From: Halapricum desulfuricans
GTDB lineage: Archaea; Halobacteriota; Halobacteria; Halobacteriales; Haloarculaceae
Reading direction: 5' to 3'
DNA: 64,000 bases
Assembly (NCBI RefSeq): GCF_017094465.1
Contig: NZ_CP064791.1
Span: 372,001 to 436,000 of the forward strand
The stretch's first letter is position 1. Each line of letters opens with the position of its first letter. Below the pieces are notes generated by a model. The model did no database searches and was not told where the DNA came from. It saw only the letters and a program-made list of their open reading frames with translations. Shown piece after piece: positions 41,761 through 50,463 of the stretch. Made by a program: the position numbers and the translations under genes.

Positions 41761-43179
41761 CTATCGGGAGACCTCGTCGAGCACCTGGCCGTCCTGTTCG
41801 AGCGTGACCTCCAGGGGCATGTCGCCGATCGCGTGGGTCGAACAGGACAAACAGGGGTCGTAACACCGGATGACGCTTTCCATCTTGTTGAGGATGTCCT
41901 CCGGGATCTCGGGGCCGTCGACGAACCGCTCGGCCGCGGTCCGGACGCCCTTGTTCATCGCCCCGTTGTTGTGGGTGGTGGCGACGATGAAGTCGGCGTT
42001 CGTGACCGTCCCGTTGTCGTCGACGTCGTACTCGTGGATGAGCGTGCCCCGCGGGGCCTCGATGACGCCGACGCCGTTCGTCTTCTCGGGTTTGGTCGGG
42101 ACATTCGGGATCCCCTCGTAGATGTCGTCGTCTTCGAGCAACTCACGGATGCGCTCGATGCAGTAGAGGATCTCGATGAGTCGCGCCCAGTGGTAGTACG
42201 TCGAGCGCTCGTGGACGGGCCCGTCGGCGGCGTCCATATACCGTTCGAACTCCTCGTTTGCCTGTGGCGTGTCGAGTTGCTCGACCGCGTTGAGTCGCCC
42301 CAGCGGGCCGACCCGATACTGGCCGTTCTCGAAGCCCCGTTCCCTGTAGTAGGGGAACTTGAGGTAGCTCCACTCCTTAGAGCGTTCGCCGATGATGTCG
42401 GCGTACTCGCCGTCGTCGATCTCCTCCAGCAGGTCGCCCTGTTCGTCGACGAGCCGGATGTCGCCGTCGTAGTGTTCGAGTCCGCCGTCCGAATCGACCA
42501 GGCCCATGTAGCCGGTCTCGTAGGTGGCGTAATCCAGCGTGTCGTCGTCCATCTCCGCGAAGATCTCCCGGAGGAGATCGATCGTCTCGCGGACGTACGT
42601 ATCCAGGTCCTCTGACTGTTCGAGCAACTGCTGGCCGTCCTCGCGGTCCAGGGTGTTGGTGACGCCGCCGCCGATCGCGAAGTCCGGGTGGACCTTCTTG
42701 TCACCCAGCGCCGCGATGACGTCCTGGCCGAAGCTCCGAAGGTCGATCCCACGTTCGGCGAGCTGGGGGTTCTCGTCCAGGACGCCCTCGATGTTGCGTT
42801 TCTCCGGGTCGGCGTCGTAGCCCAGCACCAGATCGGGGCTGGAGAGATAGAAGAAACTGAGCGCGTGGCTCTGCAGGACCTGTCCCATGTGGAGCAGTTC
42901 CCGCAGTTTGTACGCGCCCTCGGGGATCTCGACGTCGGCGATCTCGTCGAGCGCCTTCGCCGCGGCCAGCTGGTGGCTGACCGGACAGATCCCACAGATA
43001 CGGGCGGTGATTTCGGGCATCTCCCAGACGGGCCGGCCCTCGACGAACTCCTCGAAGCCACGGAACTCCGTGACGTGGAACTGCGTGTCTTCGACCTGCC
43101 CGTCGTCGTCCAACTCGATCGTGATCTTGCCGTGACCTTCGACCCGCGTGACCGGGTCGATGACTTGCTTCTTGCTCAT
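41761..43179 (-). CDS. [NiFe]-hydrogenase large subunit (HydL/HoxH-like, group 3)
   Basis: The 472-residue subunit holds the Ni-Fe active site. The four nickel cysteines are in RICGICPVSH (Cys62, Cys65) and DPCLSCSTH (Cys443, Cys446). A 23-residue tail follows His449 and should be removed by the adjacent protease. The size and short CSTH end fit soluble group 3 enzymes. It partners the small subunit 4 bases upstream. With the diaphorase genes it should oxidize or evolve H2 coupled to NAD(P)(H), and perhaps ferredoxin. Confidence 0.93.
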   Translation of the reverse strand: MSKKQVIDPVTRVEGHGKITIELDDDGQVEDTQFHVTEFRGFEEFVEGRPVWEMPEITARICGICPVSHQLAAAKALDEIADVEIPEGAYKLRELLHMGQVLQSHALSFFYLSSPDLVLGYDADPEKRNIEGVLDENPQLAERGIDLRSFGQDVIAALGDKKVHPDFAIGGGVTNTLDREDGQQLLEQSEDLDTYVRETIDLLREIFAEMDDDTLDYATYETGYMGLVDSDGGLEHYDGDIRLVDEQGDLLEEIDDGEYADIIGERSKEWSYLKFPYYRERGFENGQYRVGPLGRLNAVEQLDTPQANEEFERYMDAADGPVHERSTYYHWARLIEILYCIERIRELLEDDDIYEGIPNVPTKPEKTNGVGVIEAPRGTLIHEYDVDDNGTVTNADFIVATTHNNGAMNKGVRTAAERFVDGPEIPEDILNKMESVIRCYDPCLSCSTHAIGDMPLEVTLEQDGQVLDEVSR

Positions 43180-43183
43180 TGTT

Positions 43184-43750
43184 TTAGTCGTACTGGAGTT
43201 TTTCGTCGACGATTTCGGGCTGCTCGCCGTCGAGCAGTGCTTCGATACCGTGGGCCATGACCTCCGCGTCGGGCGGACACCCCGGGATGTAGACGTCGAC
43301 GTCGATGTACTCGTCGAGCGGCCGGGCGTCCTCCAGCAGCGCCGGCACCGGCACGTCGTCGCGCGGACTCTCGCTTTCTTCGTCGGCCTTGTCCAGATAG
43401 ACCTCGTCGATCATCTCGTCGGGATCGTCGTCGTTGCGCAGGGACATGATCCCGCGCAGGGCCGCACAGTCACCCCACGCGACGACCGTGTCGCAGTTCT
43501 CGCGCAACTCCTCGGCGACCTCGATGTTCTCCTCGTTTGTGACGACGCCCTCAGCGATCCCGATGTCGGCCTCGGGGACGCCCTTCTCGTCGACGATCAT
43601 GTGACTGGCCTCGAACTTGACGTCCTCGAGCAGGTCGACCAGGTCGTGGTCGATGTTCAGAAACTCCATGTGACAGCCCGAGCAGCCGCCGAGACACACC
43701 GTCGCGACGGTCGCCCGGTCGTCCTCTGTCTGGGCAGTTGCCTGGCTCAT
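43184..43750 (-). CDS. [NiFe]-hydrogenase small subunit (HydS/HoxY-like)
   Basis: The 188-residue protein carries the proximal [4Fe-4S] cluster: the CSGCH motif near residue 23, GDCAALRG (about 93) and PGCPPDAEV (about 156). It lacks the extra clusters of longer small subunits, as in HoxY. Its ATG overlaps the NuoG-like gene stop by 4 bases, which supports coupled synthesis. It has no Tat signal, so the enzyme is cytoplasmic. Confidence 0.92.
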   Translation of the reverse strand: MSQATAQTEDDRATVATVCLGGCSGCHMEFLNIDHDLVDLLEDVKFEASHMIVDEKGVPEADIGIAEGVVTNEENIEVAEELRENCDTVVAWGDCAALRGIMSLRNDDDPDEMIDEVYLDKADEESESPRDDVPVPALLEDARPLDEYIDVDVYIPGCPPDAEVMAHGIEALLDGEQPEIVDEKLQYD

Positions 43751-45618
43751 GGTTTCACCTCCAGGATGTCGCCCTCGGCAAGTTCCGAGAGCACCTCCCG
43801 GTCGGAGTCGATCGCGACCCGCGGATCGAGCACTCGAGCGAGTTCGCGGTCGGTCCCGCTTGCGTCGGTGACCGTGCCCGAACGCTCGAACCAGTCAAGC
43901 GACGGGAGCACGATGTCAGCGGCCTTCGTCAGGATCGACTCGCGGGTGGCCTGGACGATCACGGTGTCGGCCGTGCGGGCGACCTCCACCATCCGATCGA
44001 GATCGTCCTCGCGGTCGTCGGCGGCGAAGAGATAGGCCACCTCGGCGTCGTCGTGCAGGTCGTCCGCGCCGATGCCGTCGACGAAGGAGTTGACGCGGTC
44101 GGGCAGACTCAGGACCTTGCTGTCGGTCATCGCCGCCAGCGCGTAGGCGTTGATGAGCGTGTCCTCCTCTTCGATCTCGGGGCCGAGGATGATGATACTG
44201 ATCCCGCCGTCCTCCAGGGCCGGGACGGCGTTGATCAGCGTCTCGGTGTCCGAGTCCGCTAGCGCCGAGGCGTCGTCCTCGACGACCTCGACGGAGTCCT
44301 CGGTGAGCCGGCTCAGCGCCGAGCCGGACTCGATGGAGGCGTCGGACTTCGAGGCGAACCGGTCCTCGTCGGCGTCGACGCTGACCAGGGTCGCGCCGTC
44401 TTTGGCCGCCCGGCGGACGTACGACGCCGCAACCGGGTGGGTGTCGACGATACTCGTGTCGAAGACGGCGACGGCTTCGGCGTCAAGCACGGCTTCGGGG
44501 CCGCTCGCCCGGAGGTTGCCGGCGTGTTCGTTGAACAACGGGGCGACTTTCTCGGCGATCCGCCGCTCGTCGGTCGCGCGTTTGGCCCCGGGCACCTCCA
44601 GGGACGCGTCGTAAGCGTCCATCGACGCCGCGAACGCCTCGGTGACCTCCGTGGGGAGCCGACTCGAAGCGACCGCGTTGATCGTGTCGGCGTCGTCGAG
44701 CGATTCGCGAGCCCGCTCGATCGCCGTCTCGACATCGACGCTGTCGCCGCGGACCGACGGCTCGTCGATGCGCTCGCGACTGTCGCCTAGGAGACCGAAC
44801 CGACCCATCTCACAGAGCTGGCCGGCGTCGGCGCCGTCCTCGACGCCTTCAATCTTGACGATCCGGCCGGAGTTGGTGTACACCTCGAGTTCGCAGCCGA
44901 GGCTGCACTCCGTGCAGGCGGTCGTGACGACGTCACACTCCTCCTCGCGGCCGCGGTAGGCGCTCTGGTTGGTGTAGATCGCCCCGGTCGGACACGCTTG
45001 TGCGCACGCGCCGCAGGAAATGCACGACGACTCCCCGAGCGCGACGCCGTCGTCAGCGACGATTTCGGTCTCCAGACCGCGATCTTTGAACGTCAGCGTG
45101 TCGTTACCGACGACTTCGTCGCAGGTCCGGACACAGCGGCCACAGAGCACGCACCGATCGAGATCGAGCGTGATCTCACTGTGGGAGGTGTCGACCTCGA
45201 TGTCGTTGTACTCGAGGGGGTATTCGCAGGCGTCCAGACCCGCCTCGTTGAACAGGTCCTCGAGTTCGCAGTCGCCCTCCATCTCGCAGTACATGCAGTA
45301 GTGGTTCTGCTCGGAGAACATCAGCTCCAGAATCGTCCGACGGTGGTCCCACAGGTCGTCGGTATCGACCTCGATCTCCATGCCGTCCTGGACGGTCGTC
45401 GTACAGGCGGTCTCGGTGCGCTTGCCGTCGATCTCGACGAGACACATCCGGCAGCCGCCGACGTTGGTGAGCGGTTCGTGTTCACAGAGGGTCGGAATCT
45501 CGATGTCGGCCTCTCGCGCCGCTTCGAGTATCGTCTGTCCCTCGCGTGCCTGTACGTCCTGACCGTTGATTTCGAGAGCGACGCCGGGTTCGGCCTCGCT
45601 CTGTGTTGCCTTGCTCAT
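43747..45618 (-). CDS. NuoG-like (HydA/HoxU plus molybdopterin-type domain) hydrogenase electron-transfer subunit
   Basis: The 623-residue protein begins with a plant-type [2Fe-2S] domain (CEHEPLTNVGGCRMC, near residues 44-58) and an His-ligated [4Fe-4S] segment (HYCMYCEMEGDC, about 115). Two [4Fe-4S] motifs follow (CVLCGRCVRTC and CISCGACAQACPTG, about 160-215). After this HoxU-like part comes a molybdopterin-type Fe-S motif CTECSLGC and a 370-residue domain related to NuoG/formate dehydrogenase, without visible pterin-cysteine or selenocysteine. Most HoxU proteins lack this domain. It probably wires clusters and docks the hydrogenase module. Confidence 0.88.
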   Translation of the reverse strand: MSKATQSEAEPGVALEINGQDVQAREGQTILEAAREADIEIPTLCEHEPLTNVGGCRMCLVEIDGKRTETACTTTVQDGMEIEVDTDDLWDHRRTILELMFSEQNHYCMYCEMEGDCELEDLFNEAGLDACEYPLEYNDIEVDTSHSEITLDLDRCVLCGRCVRTCDEVVGNDTLTFKDRGLETEIVADDGVALGESSCISCGACAQACPTGAIYTNQSAYRGREEECDVVTTACTECSLGCELEVYTNSGRIVKIEGVEDGADAGQLCEMGRFGLLGDSRERIDEPSVRGDSVDVETAIERARESLDDADTINAVASSRLPTEVTEAFAASMDAYDASLEVPGAKRATDERRIAEKVAPLFNEHAGNLRASGPEAVLDAEAVAVFDTSIVDTHPVAASYVRRAAKDGATLVSVDADEDRFASKSDASIESGSALSRLTEDSVEVVEDDASALADSDTETLINAVPALEDGGISIIILGPEIEEEDTLINAYALAAMTDSKVLSLPDRVNSFVDGIGADDLHDDAEVAYLFAADDREDDLDRMVEVARTADTVIVQATRESILTKAADIVLPSLDWFERSGTVTDASGTDRELARVLDPRVAIDSDREVLSELAEGDILEVKP

Positions 45619-45622
45619 GGTA

Positions 45623-47506
45623 TCACGCCCGCTGACTGATGGCGTCGATCGGACACGCCTCGACACACTGCCCACAGCCGATACACGTCTCGGGATCGAT
45701 CTCGTGGGTCTCGCCCTGTTCGCCGTCGATCGCGTCGACCGGACAGGCGTTCAGACACTGCTGGCAGCCGACACACTCCGCGGCGGCGATCTTGTAGGTG
45801 CCGGCATGCGATCCGCCGCCGAGTTCGCACTCGCCGGCCGGACACTCGTCGTCGTAGATGTGCGCCTCGTACTCCTCCTCGAAGTGTTCGAGCGTACTCA
45901 ACACCGGGTTCGGAGCCGTCTTGCCGAGCCCACACAGCGATCCCTCGGTGATCGTGTCCCCGAGGTCACGCAGTCGCTCGATGTCGCCCGGCTTGCCCTC
46001 GCCGTTCGTGATCCGCTCGAGGATGTCGAGCATCTTCTTCGTCCCGATCCGGCAGGTCGGGCACTTCCCGCAGGACTCGTCCTGGGTGAAATCCAGGAAG
46101 AATCGCGCGACGTCGACCATACAGGTCTCGTCGTCCATCACGACCAGCCCGCCGGAGCCGAGCATCGCACCCTCCTCCTGCAGGGAGTCGAAGGTGACCG
46201 GCATGTCGAGGTGCTTCTCGGCGAGACAGCCGCCGGAGGGGCCGCCGATCTGGACAGCCTTGAACTCCGAATCGCCCTCCATGCCGCCGGCGACCTCGAT
46301 GATCTCTTCGAGGGTCAGTCCCATCGGGATCTCCATCAGCCCCGTCGCCGAGACGTCCCCGGAGACGGCGAAGGTCTTCGTTCCGGCGCTGTCCTCGGTA
46401 CCGTACTGACGGAACCACTCGGCGCCGTTGTCGATGATCAGCGGGACGTTGCTCAGCGTCTCGACGTTGTTGATCGTCGTCGGCTGGTCGTTCAGCCCGG
46501 ACTGGGCGGGATAGGGCGGGCGCGGCGTCGGTCGACCGGCCTGGCCTTCGATGGAGGCCATCAGCGCCGTCTCCTCGCCGCAGACGAAGGCCCCGGCACC
46601 CTGTTCGATCCCGAAGTCGAAGTCGAAGCCGGTCCCGAGGATGTCCTCGCCGAGGTACCCCTCCTCGTAGGCGGTGTCGATCGCCTGCTCGATCCGTTCG
46701 ATAGCGAGAGGGTATTCCGCGCGAATGTAGATATATCCCTGATTGGCGCCGGTGGCGTAGCCGGCGATGACCATCCCCTCGATGACCCGGTGGGGATCGC
46801 CCTCGACGAGACAGCGGTCCATGAACGCGCCGGGGTCGCCTTCGTCACAGTTGGCGATGACGTACTTCTCCTCGCTGTCGGCGTCGTTGGCGAACTTCCA
46901 CTTGGTCCCGGTCGGGAACCCGCCGCCGCCGCGACCGCGGAGGCCGGCGTCTTCGACTTCCTCGTAGACCTCTTTGGGATCCATCTCCGAGAGGGCCGTC
47001 TCGAGGGCGTCGTAGCCGTCGCGGAGCCGGTACTCCTCGACGCTTTCGGGATCGATGTCCCCGCAGTTGCCGAGCGCAAGTCGGTTTTGCTCGGTGTAGA
47101 AGGAGATGTCGTCTGTCCGGGACTGTCGGTTGCCCTCCGCGTCTTCGAAACACAGCTCGTCGATGATCTCGCCGCTCTTGATCGTCCGTTCGACGATATC
47201 TTCGACGTCCTCGACCCCGACCTGCGTGTACAGGACGTGCATGGGATCGATTCGAACGAGCGGGCCGAGTTCACAGAAACCGTGACAGCCGCTCGCTTTC
47301 GTCTCGATGCCCAGTTCGTCGAGGTTGCCGTCGCCGTAGGACAGGGCAACGTCGTCGCTGCTTTCGAGCGCGCTGATTTCTTCCGCGAGGGCGTCGTACA
47401 CCTCGTCGGAACCGGACGACACGCAGCCGGTTCCCTGACAGACGACGACGCGGACGTTACCGTCGACCGTGTCTGGATCGGACGGGCGCTGAATGCTCTG
47501 TGACAT
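45623..47506 (-). CDS. NuoF-like diaphorase subunit, HydB type with ferredoxin domains
   Basis: The 627-residue protein oxidizes or reduces NAD(H) with FMN. Domains in order: a thioredoxin-like [2Fe-2S] domain with CQGTGC and CHGFC (about 23-75); the NuoF FMN/NAD core with GRGGGGFPTGTKW (about 175) and ANCDEGDPGAFMD (about 200); the N3-type [4Fe-4S] motif SCGKCPTC; a bridge HIYDDECPAGEC; and two [4Fe-4S] ferredoxin motifs CVGCQQCLNACP and CIGCGQCVEACP. The last parts are as in HydB of electron-bifurcating hydrogenases and are absent from cyanobacterial HoxF. It follows the NuoE-like gene by 2 bases. Confidence 0.93.
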   Translation of the reverse strand: MSQSIQRPSDPDTVDGNVRVVVCQGTGCVSSGSDEVYDALAEEISALESSDDVALSYGDGNLDELGIETKASGCHGFCELGPLVRIDPMHVLYTQVGVEDVEDIVERTIKSGEIIDELCFEDAEGNRQSRTDDISFYTEQNRLALGNCGDIDPESVEEYRLRDGYDALETALSEMDPKEVYEEVEDAGLRGRGGGGFPTGTKWKFANDADSEEKYVIANCDEGDPGAFMDRCLVEGDPHRVIEGMVIAGYATGANQGYIYIRAEYPLAIERIEQAIDTAYEEGYLGEDILGTGFDFDFGIEQGAGAFVCGEETALMASIEGQAGRPTPRPPYPAQSGLNDQPTTINNVETLSNVPLIIDNGAEWFRQYGTEDSAGTKTFAVSGDVSATGLMEIPMGLTLEEIIEVAGGMEGDSEFKAVQIGGPSGGCLAEKHLDMPVTFDSLQEEGAMLGSGGLVVMDDETCMVDVARFFLDFTQDESCGKCPTCRIGTKKMLDILERITNGEGKPGDIERLRDLGDTITEGSLCGLGKTAPNPVLSTLEHFEEEYEAHIYDDECPAGECELGGGSHAGTYKIAAAECVGCQQCLNACPVDAIDGEQGETHEIDPETCIGCGQCVEACPIDAISQRA

Positions 47507-47508
47507 GG

Positions 47509-48084
47509 TTAGGCCTCCTCGTCGGTGTATTCATCGATAATTTCGGGTGCGTTTTCGGCCTCGATCGGTCCGTGGACGTCGTCGTCGACGACGACGACCG
47601 GTGCGAGGCCACACGCCCCCACACAGCGGACGTGTTCGATCGTGAACTGCCCGTCGTCGGTGACCTCCCCGGTCTCGACGTCCAGCTCCTCCTGGAGGTT
47701 CTCGGAGATGTCGTCCGCCCCCTTGACGTGACAGGCCGTCCCGGTACAGACCTTGACGCTGTGCTCGCCACGCGGCTCGAAGTAGAACTGCGAGTAGAAC
47801 GACGCAGTTCCGAACACCCGGGCGATCGTCGTGTCACACTCCTCGGCGATCACCTGCATCGAAAACCGCGGCAGGTAGCCGTACTCGTTCTGTACTGCCT
47901 GTAGCGACGGAATGATTCCACCTTCCCCGTCCGCGTGCGGCGCGACCAGCGACCGGACGGTTTCGACTTCCTCGTCACAGACGTCGTCGATGCCTGCGTC
48001 CGCCGGGATGATCCCCGAGTCGTCACCGTCCACGTCGGCGTCCGACCCGCGGACCGACTGCTTGATCGAGTCTAGCGATGCCAT
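47509..48084 (-). CDS. NuoE-like [2Fe-2S] subunit (HydC type)
   Basis: The 191-residue protein has the NuoE fold: a helical N-terminal region (about 30-110; GGIIPSLQAVQNEYGYLP) and a thioredoxin-like domain with four cysteines (CTGTAC at about 118-123 and CVGAC at about 157-161) that bind one [2Fe-2S] cluster. It passes electrons between FMN and the other clusters. It is first in the minus-strand operon, so transcription begins upstream of 48084. A TATA-like CTTTAGGA is about 25-32 bases upstream. Confidence 0.93.
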   Translation of the reverse strand: MASLDSIKQSVRGSDADVDGDDSGIIPADAGIDDVCDEEVETVRSLVAPHADGEGGIIPSLQAVQNEYGYLPRFSMQVIAEECDTTIARVFGTASFYSQFYFEPRGEHSVKVCTGTACHVKGADDISENLQEELDVETGEVTDDGQFTIEHVRCVGACGLAPVVVVDDDVHGPIEAENAPEIIDEYTDEEA

Positions 48085-48320
48085 CCTACAACTCCCTAAG
48101 TCTTACTCCTAAAGCAATGCTGTCCGCATTCTCAACGCCTGAAAACATATTTGTTAGAATATGAAGGACTGATACGAACTGCCATGGAAAAACAGGCAAG
48201 ATTCGCCGCTAGAATCTGACGATGGCGGTTTCGAGAGCCGTTAATTTTGCATCAGTAGAATTTTCAACAAGTGGGAACAATCACCGGAGTTAGGCGCTCT
48301 GACCGTGACTGTACGGTACG
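48085..48320. other. Divergent control region between the two hydrogenase operons
   Basis: About 240 bases without a gene separate the two operons. The minus-strand promoter is near 48108-48116. The middle is AT-rich (GTTAGAATATGAAGG, TTAATTTTGCATCAG). A short frame of 11 codons (48184-48219) is present but is not supportable as a gene. Common control sites for anaerobic or H2 regulation are likely here, though none can be named. Confidence 0.4.
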
Positions 48321-48340
48321 GGCCGACAGAACTGTCGGCC
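48321..48340. promoter_or_regulatory. Perfect inverted repeat before the group 3b operon
   Basis: GGCCGACAG-AA-CTGTCGGCC is a 9-bp perfect repeat ending 12 bases before the ATG at 48352. It lies where a repressor could block transcription or a stem could control translation. Confidence 0.5.
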
Positions 48341-48351
48341 GGGTGGATGGC

Positions 48352-48567
48352 ATGAAAACACTCGCAAAACCGGATTTCGAGACGTTGATCGACGGGCTGA
48401 TCGACGACGAGCCACGATCCGTCGTCGGGCCACAGCGGCGAAACGGGCAGTACGTCTTCGAGGAGCTTGACTCGGCCGGCGACCTGGCGCTCGAATACGA
48501 CCTGACGGTTCGGGAACGGGGACGAACGACGCGTCTCGTCCAGTCCGACGGAGGTACAGGCCAATGA
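48352..48567 (+). CDS. Stand-alone N-terminal domain of the hydrogenase beta subunit (duplicate)
   Basis: This 71-residue protein closely resembles residues 1-55 of the next gene product. Shared blocks are KPDFETLID/KPEFEALLD, SVVG/DVVG, QYVFEELDSAGDLALEYDLT and KYVFDDLRSAADLALEYDVT. It ends with a different basic tail. Its stop overlaps the next ATG as ATGA, so it is co-translated. It has no cysteines and therefore no cluster. It could be an accessory or assembly partner of the complex, or a decayed duplicate. Confidence 0.8.
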   Translation: MKTLAKPDFETLIDGLIDDEPRSVVGPQRRNGQYVFEELDSAGDLALEYDLTVRERGRTTRLVQSDGGTGQ

Positions 48568-49613
48568 AAGTCATCGATAAACCGGAATTTGAGGCGTTAC
48601 TGGACGAAACGATCGCGTCTGACCGGCGAGACGTCGTCGGCGTTCAGGACGACGGCGAAAAGTACGTCTTCGACGACCTGCGGTCAGCGGCGGATCTTGC
48701 GCTCGAGTACGACGTGACGATGCTGTCCCCGAAAAAGTATCTCATGCCACAGCGCGAGACGATTCTGGAATATCGCGACACGGACGGGGAGTTCGAATGG
48801 CGAGCGAAGGCGGAGCCGGACGGGAAGGTCATCGTCGGGATTCATCCCTACGATCTCGTCGCGATCGAGCAACTCGACAAGATCTTCATCGACACGCTCC
48901 GGGACGAGCCCTACCGGCAAAAGCGCGAGAACTCGCTGCTCATCGGGGCGAACATGCAGGACGCCAGCGAGACGGCCTTCGCCGCCAGCATGGGGACGGC
49001 CACGACCGATTCGGGCTACGACCTCATGTTGACGGACTTGGGCGAGACGTACGCAGTCAACATCGGGACGCTGGAGGGTAAGGAGTTCCTCAATTCGGCG
49101 GACGTCAGGAAGGCCACGGCCCAGGAGGTCCAGGAAGTCGAGCGGATCGAGCAGGAGGATGTCCCCGACCTGTTTGAACGGGAACTCGACTTCTCACCGG
49201 CGTTGCTACCGACGATTCTGGAAGAGAACTACGACAACATGGAGTTCTGGGAGGACTACTCCGAGAAGTGTCTCTCCTGTGGCACCTGCAACATGGTCTG
49301 TCCGACGTGCTACTGTTTCAGCGTGGACATGATTCGCGATCTCGGAACGAACAGCGGCCGGGAGTCTCGCCGGTGGGACGGCTGCCTGCTGGAGGACTTC
49401 GCGTCGGTCGCCGGTGACGAGAACTTCCGGGAGGAAGTCGCCGAGCGCCACCGCCATCGGTTCATGCGGAAGGGGTGGTACATCTACGAACGGTACGGCG
49501 ACATCGCGTGTATCGGCTGTGGCCGGTGCACCTCCGAATGTGTCGCCGACGTCGCCGATCCGTGTGACGTCTACAACAAACTTCACCAGGAGGTGCAGGC
49601 CCATGCGCAGTAG
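48564..49613 (+). CDS. hydB: Group 3b hydrogenase (sulfhydrogenase-like) beta subunit, Fe-S
   Basis: The 349-residue subunit carries two [4Fe-4S] clusters through CLSCGTCNMVCPTC (about residues 238-251) and CIGCGRCTSECVADV (about 315-329). It matches the beta (HydB) subunit of soluble NADP-linked hydrogenases and of anaerobic sulfite reductase A-type proteins. It conducts electrons between the FAD subunit and the [NiFe] module. It is followed with an 11-base overlap by the gamma gene. Confidence 0.9.
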   Translation: MKVIDKPEFEALLDETIASDRRDVVGVQDDGEKYVFDDLRSAADLALEYDVTMLSPKKYLMPQRETILEYRDTDGEFEWRAKAEPDGKVIVGIHPYDLVAIEQLDKIFIDTLRDEPYRQKRENSLLIGANMQDASETAFAASMGTATTDSGYDLMLTDLGETYAVNIGTLEGKEFLNSADVRKATAQEVQEVERIEQEDVPDLFERELDFSPALLPTILEENYDNMEFWEDYSEKCLSCGTCNMVCPTCYCFSVDMIRDLGTNSGRESRRWDGCLLEDFASVAGDENFREEVAERHRHRFMRKGWYIYERYGDIACIGCGRCTSECVADVADPCDVYNKLHQEVQAHAQ

Positions 49614-50463
49614 TACGACGGCGAAATTCGATATCGGCGAAAACGAGTATCAACCGGTCAACGGCCTCATCACGAGGACTCGGCCGTTCACCGGGGCCGA
49701 CAAGCTCTTCGAGATCCAGCTGCCGGACGGCGAAGAACTCGGCCACCAGCCCGGCCAGTTCGTCCAGCTGCTCGTTCCGGGCGTCGGCGAAGCGCCGTTC
49801 TCGGTCACCTCCTCGCCGACCAAACCCGGGCCCTTCGAACTGACGATCCGGGCCGTCGGCAACGTAACGAGAGCGTTACACAACATGGAACCGGGAGACA
49901 CAGTCGGAATCCGGGGCCCCTACGGAAGCGGATTCGATCCGGACGTGTTCGAAGGTGAGGACATCCTGTTCATCGCCGGCGGCATCGGGCTGGCACCGCT
50001 CCGGTCGATGATCAACTACACGCTCGACGAGCGCGAACGGTTCGGGGAGTTGACGACGGTCTACGGCTGCAAAGAGCCGGTGGAGCAGCTCTACCCGGAC
50101 GAACTGGAGGAATGGGCCGAGGGTGACGCGATGGAGTATTTCGAGACAGTCGATCAGTGCCCGCAGGACCAGGAGTGGGACGGCCCGACGGGAGTCATCA
50201 CGAGCATCATCCCGGAGGTCGACATCGACGTCGAGACGACGAAAGTGCTGGTCTGTGGGCCGCCAGTGATGTACAAGTTCGTCCTCCAGGAACTGGACGA
50301 GATGGGCGTCCCGGACGGGAACATTTACCTCTCGCTTGAGCGCAACATGCACTGTGGCCGTGGCCTCTGTGGCCACTGTCAGATCAACGAACTGTATGTC
50401 TGTACGGACGGTCCGGTGTTCCACTATCCGGTGGTCCGTGACAAACAGGAGGCAGAGGTATGA
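49603..50463 (+). CDS. hydG: Group 3b hydrogenase gamma subunit, FAD/NAD(P)-binding
   Basis: The 286-residue flavoprotein reduces or oxidizes NAD(P). Its FAD domain ends with PGQFVQLLVPG and EAPFSVTS (about 45-70). The NAD(P) domain has FIAGGIGLAPLRSM (near residue 124) and KVLVCGPPVMYKFV (near residue 216). The C-terminal CGRGLCGHC...YVC motif binds a [2Fe-2S] cluster. It matches HydG/HyhG and dihydroorotate-dehydrogenase-B electron-transfer proteins. The start at 49603 uses the ATG inside the end of hydB. Confidence 0.92.
   Translation: MRSSTTAKFDIGENEYQPVNGLITRTRPFTGADKLFEIQLPDGEELGHQPGQFVQLLVPGVGEAPFSVTSSPTKPGPFELTIRAVGNVTRALHNMEPGDTVGIRGPYGSGFDPDVFEGEDILFIAGGIGLAPLRSMINYTLDERERFGELTTVYGCKEPVEQLYPDELEEWAEGDAMEYFETVDQCPQDQEWDGPTGVITSIIPEVDIDVETTKVLVCGPPVMYKFVLQELDEMGVPDGNIYLSLERNMHCGRGLCGHCQINELYVCTDGPVFHYPVVRDKQEAEV

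Noticed and set aside
45566-47503. 645-residue open frame antisense to the NuoF-like gene
   Set aside because: It lies wholly opposite a gene with clear Fe-S and FMN motifs, has a repetitive R/D/L/G composition and no family motif. Long antisense frames are common in GC-rich haloarchaeal genes.
48184-48219. 11-codon frame between the hydrogenase operons, as a leader peptide
   Set aside because: It is too short, with no regulatory context such as repeated codons or attenuator hairpins directly after it.
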